A stretch of 6,275 bases of DNA, from NCBI GenBank assembly GCA_043746555.1, contig JAYTQU010000035.1, positions 1-6,275 on the forward strand, in the 5' to 3' direction. Of this stretch, positions 1-5,844 are shown in pieces. The notes below the pieces were generated by a model that was not told the DNA's origin, searched no databases, and saw nothing but the letters and a program-made list of their open reading frames with translations. Source of the stretch: CAZQYC01 sp043746555. Its GTDB lineage: Bacteria; Pseudomonadota; Gammaproteobacteria; Steroidobacterales; Steroidobacteraceae. Position 1 is the first letter of the stretch. Each line of letters opens with the position of its first letter. Position numbers and translations under genes: made by a program.

Positions 1-1
1 G

Positions 2-679
2 TTCAACAAGCGGATGCTCTTTGAAGCATTCAAGAGTCTCGTCAAGCTGGCGTTCTTCGGCGCGATCGCTTACTCATTTTTCTTGTCCATCTTGCCGAGT
101 ATTGCGTCGCTCGGCAGCAGTCAGCCCGATGGTGAAGCGAACTGGATAGGCGCAAGCGCATTGAGTTTATTGTTTAGACTGGGCCTCGGTCTGTTGGTCG
201 TTGGATTGATCGATATCGCGTTTGTCCGTCGGCAATATTCGCAGCAGATGATGATGAGCCGCCGCGAAGTTAAAGAAGAAGTGAAACGGCGCGAGGGCGA
301 TCCACAAATTCGCGCCAAGATTCGCGAGCTACAGCGCGAAAACCTCAAGCAAGCGCGATCGATGGGGCGTTTACCGGATGCCGACGTCTTGATCACCAAT
401 CCGAGTCACTTCGCCGTCGCGCTGCGTTACGACCGCGGCACGATGAATGCGCCGGTTGTCCTAGCGAAAGGCAGCGACAATTGGGTGCAAGAGATGAAGA
501 CGATTGCGCGGCAACACGCGATTCCCATTTTCGAGCGCAAACCATTGGCGCGGCTGTTGTTCAAACGCGGAGTTTTGGACCAGGCTATTCCGGATGAAGC
601 GTTTCTAGATGTGGCGAGACTGTACGCAGACCTCGCCGACCTACGACGCCGAGAAGCACGATACGAGGTGGCGCAATGA
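2..679 (+). CDS. flhB: Flagellar export apparatus protein FlhB, 3' part (5' end outside window)
   Basis: FlhB is an inner-membrane component of the flagellar type III export gate, and its cytoplasmic domain sets substrate specificity (rod/hook versus filament). The frame is open from base 2 (F-N-K-R-M...), so the ATG at 14 is internal. About 225 codons are present, and the family is usually 350-380 residues, so roughly 130-150 are missing upstream. Visible in order: two hydrophobic membrane segments (about nt 44-121 and 143-226), the charged linker with REVKEEVKRREGDPQIRAKI (nt 262-321), then the cytoplasmic domain with the autocleavage motif as NPSH (nt 398-409) instead of the usual NPTH. 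After it come AVALRYD, the AKG loop and PLARLLF, all typical of FlhB-C. The C-terminal tail is short. The stop overlaps the flhA start (ATGA, 676-679). Flagellar rather than injectisome identity rests on the flgF/flgG/flgA neighbours. Confidence 0.95.
   Translation, partial: FNKRMLFEAFKSLVKLAFFGAIAYSFFLSILPSIASLGSSQPDGEANWIGASALSLLFRLGLGLLVVGLIDIAFVRRQYSQQMMMSRREVKEEVKRREGDPQIRAKIRELQRENLKQARSMGRLPDADVLITNPSHFAVALRYDRGTMNAPVVLAKGSDNWVQEMKTIARQHAIPIFERKPLARLLFKRGVLDQAIPDEAFLDVARLYADLADLRRREARYEVAQ
398..409 (+). other. FlhB autocleavage motif, NPSH variant
   Basis: The codons AAT-CCG-AGT-CAC encode Asn-Pro-Ser-His, inside the stretch DADVLITNPSHFAVALRYD. In FlhB/SctU proteins the peptide bond between Asn and Pro of NPTH is broken by self-cleavage, and this permits the switch in export specificity. 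Asn, Pro and His are kept here; only Thr is replaced by the similar Ser. I infer that cleavage is probably retained. Confidence 0.85.
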
Positions 680-2718
680 CTTGGTTGCGCAAAGTATTCG
701 GCGATCAAAGCGAATTGGCGTTGGTCATCATGCTGGCAACAGTGCTGCTGGTGCTGTTCTCGCCGATTCCACCGGGCCTGCTGGATTTTCTACTGATCAC
801 TAACTTCGCATTCGCGATGCTCGTTCTGTTACTGACCTTTTATATGGGTCGACCGCTTGAGTTTTCGACCTTTCCATCGCTGCTCTTGGTTGCCACATTG
901 TTTCGGTTGGGCCTCAACGTGGCGGCAACGCGTCTCGTTCTTTCGCAAGCCAATGCGGGAAAGGTGATTGCCGCGATCGGCAATCACGTGGTCGGCGGTA
1001 ACTACGTCATCGGTTTGATCGTTTTCGTGGTGCTGATCGTCGTTCAATACGTCGTCGTTACCAACGGCGCGCAGCGAGTCGCTGAAGTTGCGGCGCGCTT
1101 CACGCTCGACAGCATGCCCGGCAAGCAGATGAGTATCGATGCCGACCTCAATATGGGGTTGATCGATCAAAACGAAGCTCGTGAACGCCGTAAGCAAATC
1201 GAAAAAGAAGCCAACTTTTATGGCGCGATGGATGGTGCGAGTCGCTTCGTTAAAGGCGATGCCATCGCCGGCATCGTAATCGTATTGGTAAATATCGTTG
1301 GCGGATTGACGGTCGGCGTTGCGCAGATGGACATGTCGTGGGCTGAGGCGTTGCAAACCTACACGCTACTGACCGTGGGCGATGGCATTGTCACTCAAGT
1401 ACCGGCGCTTGTCATTGCAACGGGTACTGGAATCATTGTCACGCGTGCGGCGTCGGATGCCCGATTGGGCGCCGAGATTTCGAAACAAATTCTAGCCTAT
1501 CCAAAAACGATCGCAATCGTCGCGATTGCGTTGTTTGTGTTGGGCTTCCTGCCAGGCATTCCGGTCCTGCCTGTTGTTTGTCTTACTGTGGGCGCTGTTG
1601 GGTTGTATTTTTACGCGCGTAAGCGCGCGAAACGTGTGCCGGACGATCAAGCTGCCAAAGCGAAGAGCGCGGCAGAGGCCGGCGAAGATTTGTATCGCGC
1701 TATGCAAGTGGATCCGGTGGAAATAGTCATTGGCAGCAACTTGATGCCGCTGGTCGGCGAGAACGGCGCGCTCTTGTCGGAAAAGTTGAGTTCGATTCGC
1801 AAACAGTATGCGCTCGACATGGGCGTTGTACTGCCCCTCGTTCGTGTGCGTGACGATAAAAACATGAGTCCGAATCGCTACGAAGTGAGATTGTTCGGCG
1901 CGCGCGTGGCGGAAGGCGAAGTGTTTCCGGATCGGTTGTTGGCGATCAACCCAGGCGGTACACGCCAACCTTTGGATGGAGTGACGGGCGTGGATCCCGC
2001 CTATGGCTTACCGGCTGTGTGGATTGCCGAAGAAAAACGCCAAGGCGCGCGTAGCGCCGGTTACACCGTAGTCGATTGCGGCATTGTTTTTCTCACGCAT
2101 ATTGCCGAGGTGCTTAAACAAAACGCGCACAATCTCATCACGCGGGCCGAGACCGAGCGACTTATTGCGCGAGTCCGCGAGCAGCAAGCCACCTTGGTCG
2201 ATGAATTGATTCCCAAAGTGTTGTCGTTGGGCGATGTGCAACGCGTCTTGCAAGCCTTGATCAAGGAGCGCGTTCCGATTCGCAACATCGATGCGATATT
2301 GGAAGTGTTGGCCGATCACGGTGTCAAACAGCGCGAGCCGGAGCAATTAACCGAATTCGTCCGCGAACGATTGGCGCCGGTCATCTGTCAGCAATACGCG
2401 GACACCAAGGGCGACTTGCATGTCATCACATTCGATCCGGTTGTCGAACAATCGCTCAACGCCGCGATTCGCGCGATCGAAGATAGGGCCACGCTAGTAC
2501 TGGAACCGAAGTTTGCCGAACAAGTGCTGCGTAAACTTTCCGAAGAAGCCGATCGCATGGCGCGAGGAAACATGCGTCCCGTGTTGCTGTGCGCGCCGGC
2601 GTTGCGTCGACATGTGCGTCGATTTACCGAGCGCTTGGTGCCGCAGTTGGCGGTGCTATCTCTGAACGAAATATCCGGACAAGTTAGCTTGCGAGCGTTC
2701 GGAGTGGTGAGAGTATGA
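676..2718 (+). CDS. flhA: Flagellar export gate protein FlhA
   Basis: FlhA forms the nonameric export gate at the base of the flagellum. Its membrane domain couples proton flow to export, and its cytoplasmic ring docks chaperone-substrate complexes. At 680 residues it has normal family length. The N-terminal half has about eight hydrophobic segments (roughly residues 15-33, 38-57, 65-83, 107-129, 197-216, 235-257, 278-296, 298-314). The FHIPEP family signature lies at residues 134-157 (key pieces RVAEVAARFTLD and PGKQMSIDAD). The loop EANFYGAMDGASRF-VKGDAIAGI follows, and Asp195 in it aligns, from memory, with the Salmonella Asp208 implicated in proton use. A linker at about 316-345 leads to the soluble C-terminal domain (346-680). 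The start at 676 is supported by a GAGGTGG ribosome site at 665-671 and the ATGA overlap with flhB. The stop overlaps fliK (2715-2718). YGAMDGAS and GIIVTRAAS favour the flagellar over the injectisome branch. Confidence 0.97.
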   Translation: MTWLRKVFGDQSELALVIMLATVLLVLFSPIPPGLLDFLLITNFAFAMLVLLLTFYMGRPLEFSTFPSLLLVATLFRLGLNVAATRLVLSQANAGKVIAAIGNHVVGGNYVIGLIVFVVLIVVQYVVVTNGAQRVAEVAARFTLDSMPGKQMSIDADLNMGLIDQNEARERRKQIEKEANFYGAMDGASRFVKGDAIAGIVIVLVNIVGGLTVGVAQMDMSWAEALQTYTLLTVGDGIVTQVPALVIATGTGIIVTRAASDARLGAEISKQILAYPKTIAIVAIALFVLGFLPGIPVLPVVCLTVGAVGLYFYARKRAKRVPDDQAAKAKSAAEAGEDLYRAMQVDPVEIVIGSNLMPLVGENGALLSEKLSSIRKQYALDMGVVLPLVRVRDDKNMSPNRYEVRLFGARVAEGEVFPDRLLAINPGGTRQPLDGVTGVDPAYGLPAVWIAEEKRQGARSAGYTVVDCGIVFLTHIAEVLKQNAHNLITRAETERLIARVREQQATLVDELIPKVLSLGDVQRVLQALIKERVPIRNIDAILEVLADHGVKQREPEQLTEFVRERLAPVICQQYADTKGDLHVITFDPVVEQSLNAAIRAIEDRATLVLEPKFAEQVLRKLSEEADRMARGNMRPVLLCAPALRRHVRRFTERLVPQLAVLSLNEISGQVSLRAFGVVRV

Positions 2719-3944
2719 GCGTTGCAAACGTTAACGGCGCGCAGGTACACGGTCACTTGGGAGCCCAACACCGCAAAGCCGGCTGGGATCATAAGTCGTT
2801 GTCGCGCGCCGAAGTAGGGCAGGAAGTCAGTGTACGCATTCTGAGCAAAGTGACCGATGGACGATACCTCGCCGCTATCGGCGACTCGCGCTATGTAGTC
2901 GAAAGCTCGCTGCAACTTACCGTTGGCCAAACCGTCAAGGCGACCGTGAGCGCGTTGGGCGGGGTAGTGGAGCTTAAGTATCTCGGCAGCGGGCAGTTTG
3001 AATTGGTGAATGCCGATGCTTCGATGGACGGATCGCAACAAGGTAATAAGACCGTAACAGCGGTCGATAAACTGCAATCGAAATACAAGATTGCGTTGCC
3101 GAGCGCGGATAAAAAATTAGTTGAGAAGCTGAGCTCGCAAGCCGTTCATCCGGAAACCATGACCATCAGTGCTTTGTATTTGAACAAAATGGGCGCCTCT
3201 GTCGAGGACGATTCGCTGCATGCGCTGTACGCTAAACAAAGCTGGTCCGATGGCGGTGTACCGAGTGCCGTCAAAGTCAATGCATTGGCCGCCGATGTGT
3301 CGGCTTTGGTAGCCGGTGTTCAACAGGGAAATCAACCAGACATCGCGGCGCTATCGAAAATGCTGGGCGACGCGGTTGAGCAATTGGCGGCCTCCACGTC
3401 ATCATCGCAATCGCCAGACGCACTTGCGCAGACGTTGCTGTCGGGTGGTAGTGAACTGGCGAAATTTACGCAACAGAATGCCGGTGACAGCGCTTTACTC
3501 GATGACAATTCGCTCAAGGAAATCGCCAAACGTTTGCTCAACCTGCAAGACTCGGGAACGCTCGCCTATCATTTCGGCAGTTTGCCGGTGTTGATTGCGG
3601 ATCAATTGGTCGAACTCGACTTGGTGTTATTTCGCGAACGCGAAGCATCGGGACGATCGTCGGGGTTGCGCAAATTGGTGATGACTCTCAAAACCGAAAC
3701 GCTCGGTCGAGTTGAAATTGTCGCGCAATCGATTGACTCCACTTTGTCGGTCTCCATCGGTACGCAGTCTCCCGACGCCACCGAGCGACTCGCGGGTCAC
3801 GCGCAGGAAGTACGCGACTTGGTTGCACGACTCGGCTGGAATGTCGATAGCGTTGCCTATCGCTTGGCGACCGACCCCGCGCGCGCGGCCGCACAACTCG
3901 TCCGGCACGTTTTGAATTCCGGCACGCTCGACGCAGTTATTTGA
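2715..3944 (+). CDS. fliK: FliK-like flagellar hook-length control protein
   Basis: FliK is an exported molecular ruler. Its N-terminal part gauges hook length and its C-terminal domain contacts FlhB to stop hook export and begin filament export. This 409-residue protein shows a small beta-rich N-terminal module at about 34-90 (GQEVSVRIL...GQTVKATVS...VELKYL) like that of many divergent FliK-like proteins. A low-complexity Ser/Ala/Gln-rich middle follows (about 100-260), which is poorly conserved in the family. Residues 297-389 look like the Flg_hook domain: LVMTLKTETLGRVEI fits the 'L.L.P..LG.V.V' strand pattern, followed by LSVSIGTQSPDATERL and a helix VRDLVARLGWNVDSV. No membrane segment or Sec signal is seen, as expected for a type III substrate. 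ATGA overlaps flhA; GGAG at 2701-2704 may be the ribosome site. Identity rests on the C-terminal pattern and on the flhX neighbour; the sequence is divergent from enterobacterial FliK. Confidence 0.78.
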   Translation: MSVANVNGAQVHGHLGAQHRKAGWDHKSLSRAEVGQEVSVRILSKVTDGRYLAAIGDSRYVVESSLQLTVGQTVKATVSALGGVVELKYLGSGQFELVNADASMDGSQQGNKTVTAVDKLQSKYKIALPSADKKLVEKLSSQAVHPETMTISALYLNKMGASVEDDSLHALYAKQSWSDGGVPSAVKVNALAADVSALVAGVQQGNQPDIAALSKMLGDAVEQLAASTSSSQSPDALAQTLLSGGSELAKFTQQNAGDSALLDDNSLKEIAKRLLNLQDSGTLAYHFGSLPVLIADQLVELDLVLFREREASGRSSGLRKLVMTLKTETLGRVEIVAQSIDSTLSVSIGTQSPDATERLAGHAQEVRDLVARLGWNVDSVAYRLATDPARAAAQLVRHVLNSGTLDAVI

Positions 3945-3946
3945 GG
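3943..3946 (+). promoter_or_regulatory. Ribosome-binding site that fixes the flhX start
   Basis: GAGG at 3943-3946 overlaps the fliK stop codon (TGA, 3942-3944). The in-frame candidates downstream are TTG 3941, ATG 3947, ATG 3950 and ATG 3956. Only ATG 3956 has a normal spacer (9 bases); the others overlap or nearly touch the site. The overlap with the fliK stop suggests that translation of the two genes is coupled. Confidence 0.6.
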
Positions 3947-3955
3947 ATGATGCAG

Positions 3956-4228
3956 ATGAACGATAAACGAGTGGTCGGCGTGAGTTACGAGGTCGGCGAC
4001 GATGCGCCGCTGGTGATGCTGAAAGCGTCGGGCGTTGATGCGGACAACTTACTGAATCAGGCCAAAGGGCGCGATGATTTGACCGTCGTTCGCGATCCGG
4101 CGTTGGTGAATCAACTTTATCGAGTGCCGATCGATCAACCGATCGGGCGCGAATTATTTCCAGTCATGGCGGTATTGCTCGCGCATGTGTTGCGCTTGGA
4201 TCGCGATCAACAGGAGCAAGTTACATGA
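3956..4228 (+). CDS. flhX: FlhB C-terminal-domain paralogue (FlhX/FhlB/YlqH type)
   Basis: This is a 90-residue soluble protein that matches only the part of the FlhB cytoplasmic domain downstream of the cleavage site. Its GVSYEVGDDAPLVMLKA aligns with AVALRYDRGTMNAPVVLAKG in the flhB of this window. DLTVVRDPALVNQLYR aligns with AIPIFERKPLARLLFK, and IGRELFPVMAVLLAHVL aligns with IPDEAFLDVARLYADL. It lacks the membrane domain and the NPTH/NPSH motif. Small genes of this kind are known beside fliK-like genes (Bacillus ylqG-ylqH is one example), and the Helicobacter homologue HP1575 can replace a deleted FlhB C-terminal domain. I infer a role in or near the export-specificity switch. The start at 3956 was chosen for its GAGG site; a TTG at 3941 would give 95 residues. 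The stop overlaps the flgF start (ATGA, 4225-4228). Confidence 0.85.
   Translation: MNDKRVVGVSYEVGDDAPLVMLKASGVDADNLLNQAKGRDDLTVVRDPALVNQLYRVPIDQPIGRELFPVMAVLLAHVLRLDRDQQEQVT
4212..4216 (+). promoter_or_regulatory. Ribosome-binding site for flgF
   Basis: AGGAG lies inside the last codons of flhX, with an 8-base spacer to the flgF ATG at 4225. It supports that start and the translational coupling implied by the ATGA overlap. Confidence 0.7.
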
Positions 4229-4971
4229 GCGACACATCTCAAATCATTGGCAGCGCGATGCGTACTGAAGCGGAAGTGTTGCGCGTGATCAGTCAGAACA
4301 TCGCTAACATGCAAACTGTGGCCTATCGGCGGCAGGTGCCGGTGACGCACGTACAATTCGATCAGTTGGTTAACGCCAGCGCGAGTGCGCAAGCGCAAGC
4401 GGCGCAACTACAATCAGTACAATTGCCCCAATTCGATGTGGCGATCGATCAGAAGACAGCCACGCTAAAAAGTACGGGCGAGCCGTCGAATGTTGCCTTG
4501 GACGGGCCGGGTTTTTTCGTCGTACAAACCGAGCAGGGCCCCGCGTTGACTCGTCGCGGCGATTTCCATGTTGCTCCCGACGGTACGTTGGTGTCGTCAA
4601 GTGGCGATGTCGTTTTGGGCGAGAAAGGCGCGCTGCAGATCGGATCCGGCGCGCTAACGATTTCATCCGATGGCGTGGTGAGCGTCAACGACAGTGTTAT
4701 AGACCAACTGCGCATCGCCAACGTAGCAAACAATGTTCGTCTGGCGTCATTGGGCGACGGCACCTATCGCGTAGATCCGCAACAACTCGAAGAAGCCAGC
4801 AGTCGTCCTTCGGTTCGACAAGGGTTTTTAGAAACCTCGAATGTCGTCCCCGTCAACGAAATGATTCAACTGATGGAAACGGTGCGGCGGTTCGAGGCCG
4901 AGCAAAAATTCGCGCGTGCCTATGACGGCATGTTGAATCAAGCTATTAGCGAACTGGGTAAGATCAGTTGA
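4225..4971 (+). CDS. flgF: Flagellar proximal rod protein FlgF
   Basis: FlgF is part of the rod, the drive shaft that crosses the periplasm; it is exported through the FlhA/FlhB gate. The protein is 248 residues, matching the usual FlgF length of about 250. Residues 5-36 form the N-terminal helix and the rod-family motif, here SQNIANMQTVAYRRQ where NLAN-NTTGFKR is typical. The core module spans about 84-127: GEPSNVALDGPGFFVVQ, then LTRRGDFHVAPDGTLVSSSG. The C-terminal helix region runs from about 197 (VRQGFLETSNVVPVNEMI) to the end, with METVRRFEAEQKF. An Ala/Gln/Ser-rich stretch at 50-65 is a family-variable loop. It is called FlgF rather than a second FlgG because of its length, its position directly before a clear flgG, and its weaker match to FlgG in the C-terminal helix. 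FlgF and FlgG are close paralogues, so this split is less certain than family membership. Confidence 0.85.
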   Translation: MSDTSQIIGSAMRTEAEVLRVISQNIANMQTVAYRRQVPVTHVQFDQLVNASASAQAQAAQLQSVQLPQFDVAIDQKTATLKSTGEPSNVALDGPGFFVVQTEQGPALTRRGDFHVAPDGTLVSSSGDVVLGEKGALQIGSGALTISSDGVVSVNDSVIDQLRIANVANNVRLASLGDGTYRVDPQQLEEASSRPSVRQGFLETSNVVPVNEMIQLMETVRRFEAEQKFARAYDGMLNQAISELGKIS

Positions 4972-4994
4972 CGATATAACTGCATAGATTTAGA

Positions 4995-5005
4995 AAGAAG
5001 GGGGA
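4995..5005 (+). promoter_or_regulatory. Strong ribosome-binding site for flgG
   Basis: AAGAAGGGGGA is the most purine-rich site in the window and ends about 6-7 bases before the flgG ATG at 5012. It lies in the 40-base flgF-flgG gap, which is otherwise AT-rich and shows no clear sigma-28, sigma-54 or sigma-70 promoter. An independent strong site fits the greater number of FlgG subunits in the rod, which is an inference. Confidence 0.7.
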
Positions 5006-5011
5006 TATCAC

Positions 5012-5806
5012 ATGTTCGACGCTCTTTACATTGGCGCTACCGGCATGCGCGGTCAGCAAATGCAAATCGATACCATTGCGCAGAATGTCGCCAATCTGCA
5101 CACCGTGGGTTATCGGCGTAGCGTGGTGTCGTTCGCGGAAATCGCGGCATCACTTGCCTCGCCAACGCCTGCTGCGGATGGGTTACAACCCACCGCGACA
5201 GCTCAAGATGCACTTCGAGTACTCGGCGCCGGCGCTTTGCCCTCGCTTAGTTTGTCGAGCGCCAATGGCGATTTGCAGCAGACCGGCGACCCCCTCAATC
5301 TGGCAATCGACGGCGCAGGATTTATCGAGGTCGTGCGCGCAGATGGTTCGCCGGCGTACACGCGCGCCGGTCAATTGCATGTGAATGCCGATGGCATGTT
5401 GGCGAGCGCCGATGGATCGGTGCTGTCGTCTCGAATCCAGATTCCGTCGGATGCGCATGATTTACATATCGCCGTCGACGGGCTGGTGACCGCAATGGTC
5501 GGCGATAAAACCGATCCCATTGAGCTTGGAAAAATCGACTTGGCGAATTTTTCGAATGCGGCGGGACTCAAGCCGCTGGGCGATAACCTGTATTCGGCAA
5601 CCACGCAATCCGGTGATCCGCAGACGTTGAGGCCCGGCGAAATGGGTGCGGGCATGTTGAAGCAGGGATTTCTCGAAAATTCGAATGTTCAAATGACCGA
5701 TGAGCTGGTGAATTTGATGCTGGCTCAGCGCGCGTTTGAACTGAACTCGAAAGTGATTCAAGCGGCTGATCAGATGCTCGGCATCACCAATGGGCTATAT
5801 AAATAG
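5012..5806 (+). CDS. flgG: Flagellar distal rod protein FlgG
   Basis: FlgG forms the distal rod, joins the rod to the hook and runs through the P and L rings. The protein is 264 residues, close to the 260-262 usual for FlgG. The N-terminus has the FlgG-like pattern ALYIGATGMRGQQMQID, then AQNVANLHTVGYRRS where NNLANVNTTGFKR is usual. Core motifs are GDLQQTGDPLNLAIDGAGF (residues 86-104), AYTRAGQLHVNADGML (115-130), and LHIAVDGLVTA (151-161). The C-terminus has GFLENSNVQMTDELVNLM (219-236), then LAQRAFELNSKVIQAADQML (237-256), a very clear FlgG tail. Residues 45-66 lack the YQT-RQPG signature found in many FlgG proteins and thought to distinguish the rod from the hook; the segment is Ala/Pro/Thr-rich here. 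The start is set by the strong purine-rich ribosome site. flgA follows after 34 bases. Confidence 0.95.
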   Translation: MFDALYIGATGMRGQQMQIDTIAQNVANLHTVGYRRSVVSFAEIAASLASPTPAADGLQPTATAQDALRVLGAGALPSLSLSSANGDLQQTGDPLNLAIDGAGFIEVVRADGSPAYTRAGQLHVNADGMLASADGSVLSSRIQIPSDAHDLHIAVDGLVTAMVGDKTDPIELGKIDLANFSNAAGLKPLGDNLYSATTQSGDPQTLRPGEMGAGMLKQGFLENSNVQMTDELVNLMLAQRAFELNSKVIQAADQMLGITNGLYK

Positions 5807-5811
5807 TGCGG

Positions 5812-5844
5812 ATGAACATTCAATCCAATCAACGAATCGAATGA
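5812..5844 (+). other. Possible 10-codon leader ORF overlapping the flgA start
   Basis: An ATG at 5812 opens a 10-codon frame whose TGA (5842-5844) overlaps the flgA ATG (5841-5843) as ATGA, the same overlap geometry used by other genes in this operon. flgA itself has no good purine-rich ribosome site just upstream, so reinitiation after this short frame could supply ribosomes. The short frame's own ribosome site is also weak, and a frame of this size can arise by chance. Confidence 0.2.

Noticed and set aside
14..16. ATG at 14 as the true start of the first gene
   Set aside because: The frame is open upstream to the window edge, the residues before it (FNKR) fit FlhB, and two of the usual membrane segments would be missing.
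829..1356. Long minus-strand frame of 175 codons inside flhA
   Set aside because: It lies wholly opposite a strongly conserved gene, its translation is His/Asp/Arg/Gln-rich with no recognisable domain, and it looks like a shadow of flhA codon use.
2..2718. FlhB and FlhA as parts of a virulence-type (injectisome) secretion system (SctU/SctV)
   Set aside because: The families are homologous, but the adjoining flgF, flgG, flgA and fliK-like genes and the flagellar-type FlhA motifs (YGAMDGAS, GIIVTRAAS) point to a flagellum.
3941..3943. TTG at 3941 as the start of flhX
   Set aside because: It would place the GAGG site inside the coding region, and the extra residues (up to MRMMQ) do not match FlhB; ATG 3956 has a proper spacer.
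4972..5011. Promoter in the AT-rich flgF-flgG gap
   Set aside because: No paired -35/-10, sigma-28 or sigma-54 elements could be matched; the gap is explained by the flgG ribosome site.
5807..5840. Transcription terminator between flgG and flgA
   Set aside because: No GC-rich hairpin followed by a T run is present; the genes likely share a transcript.
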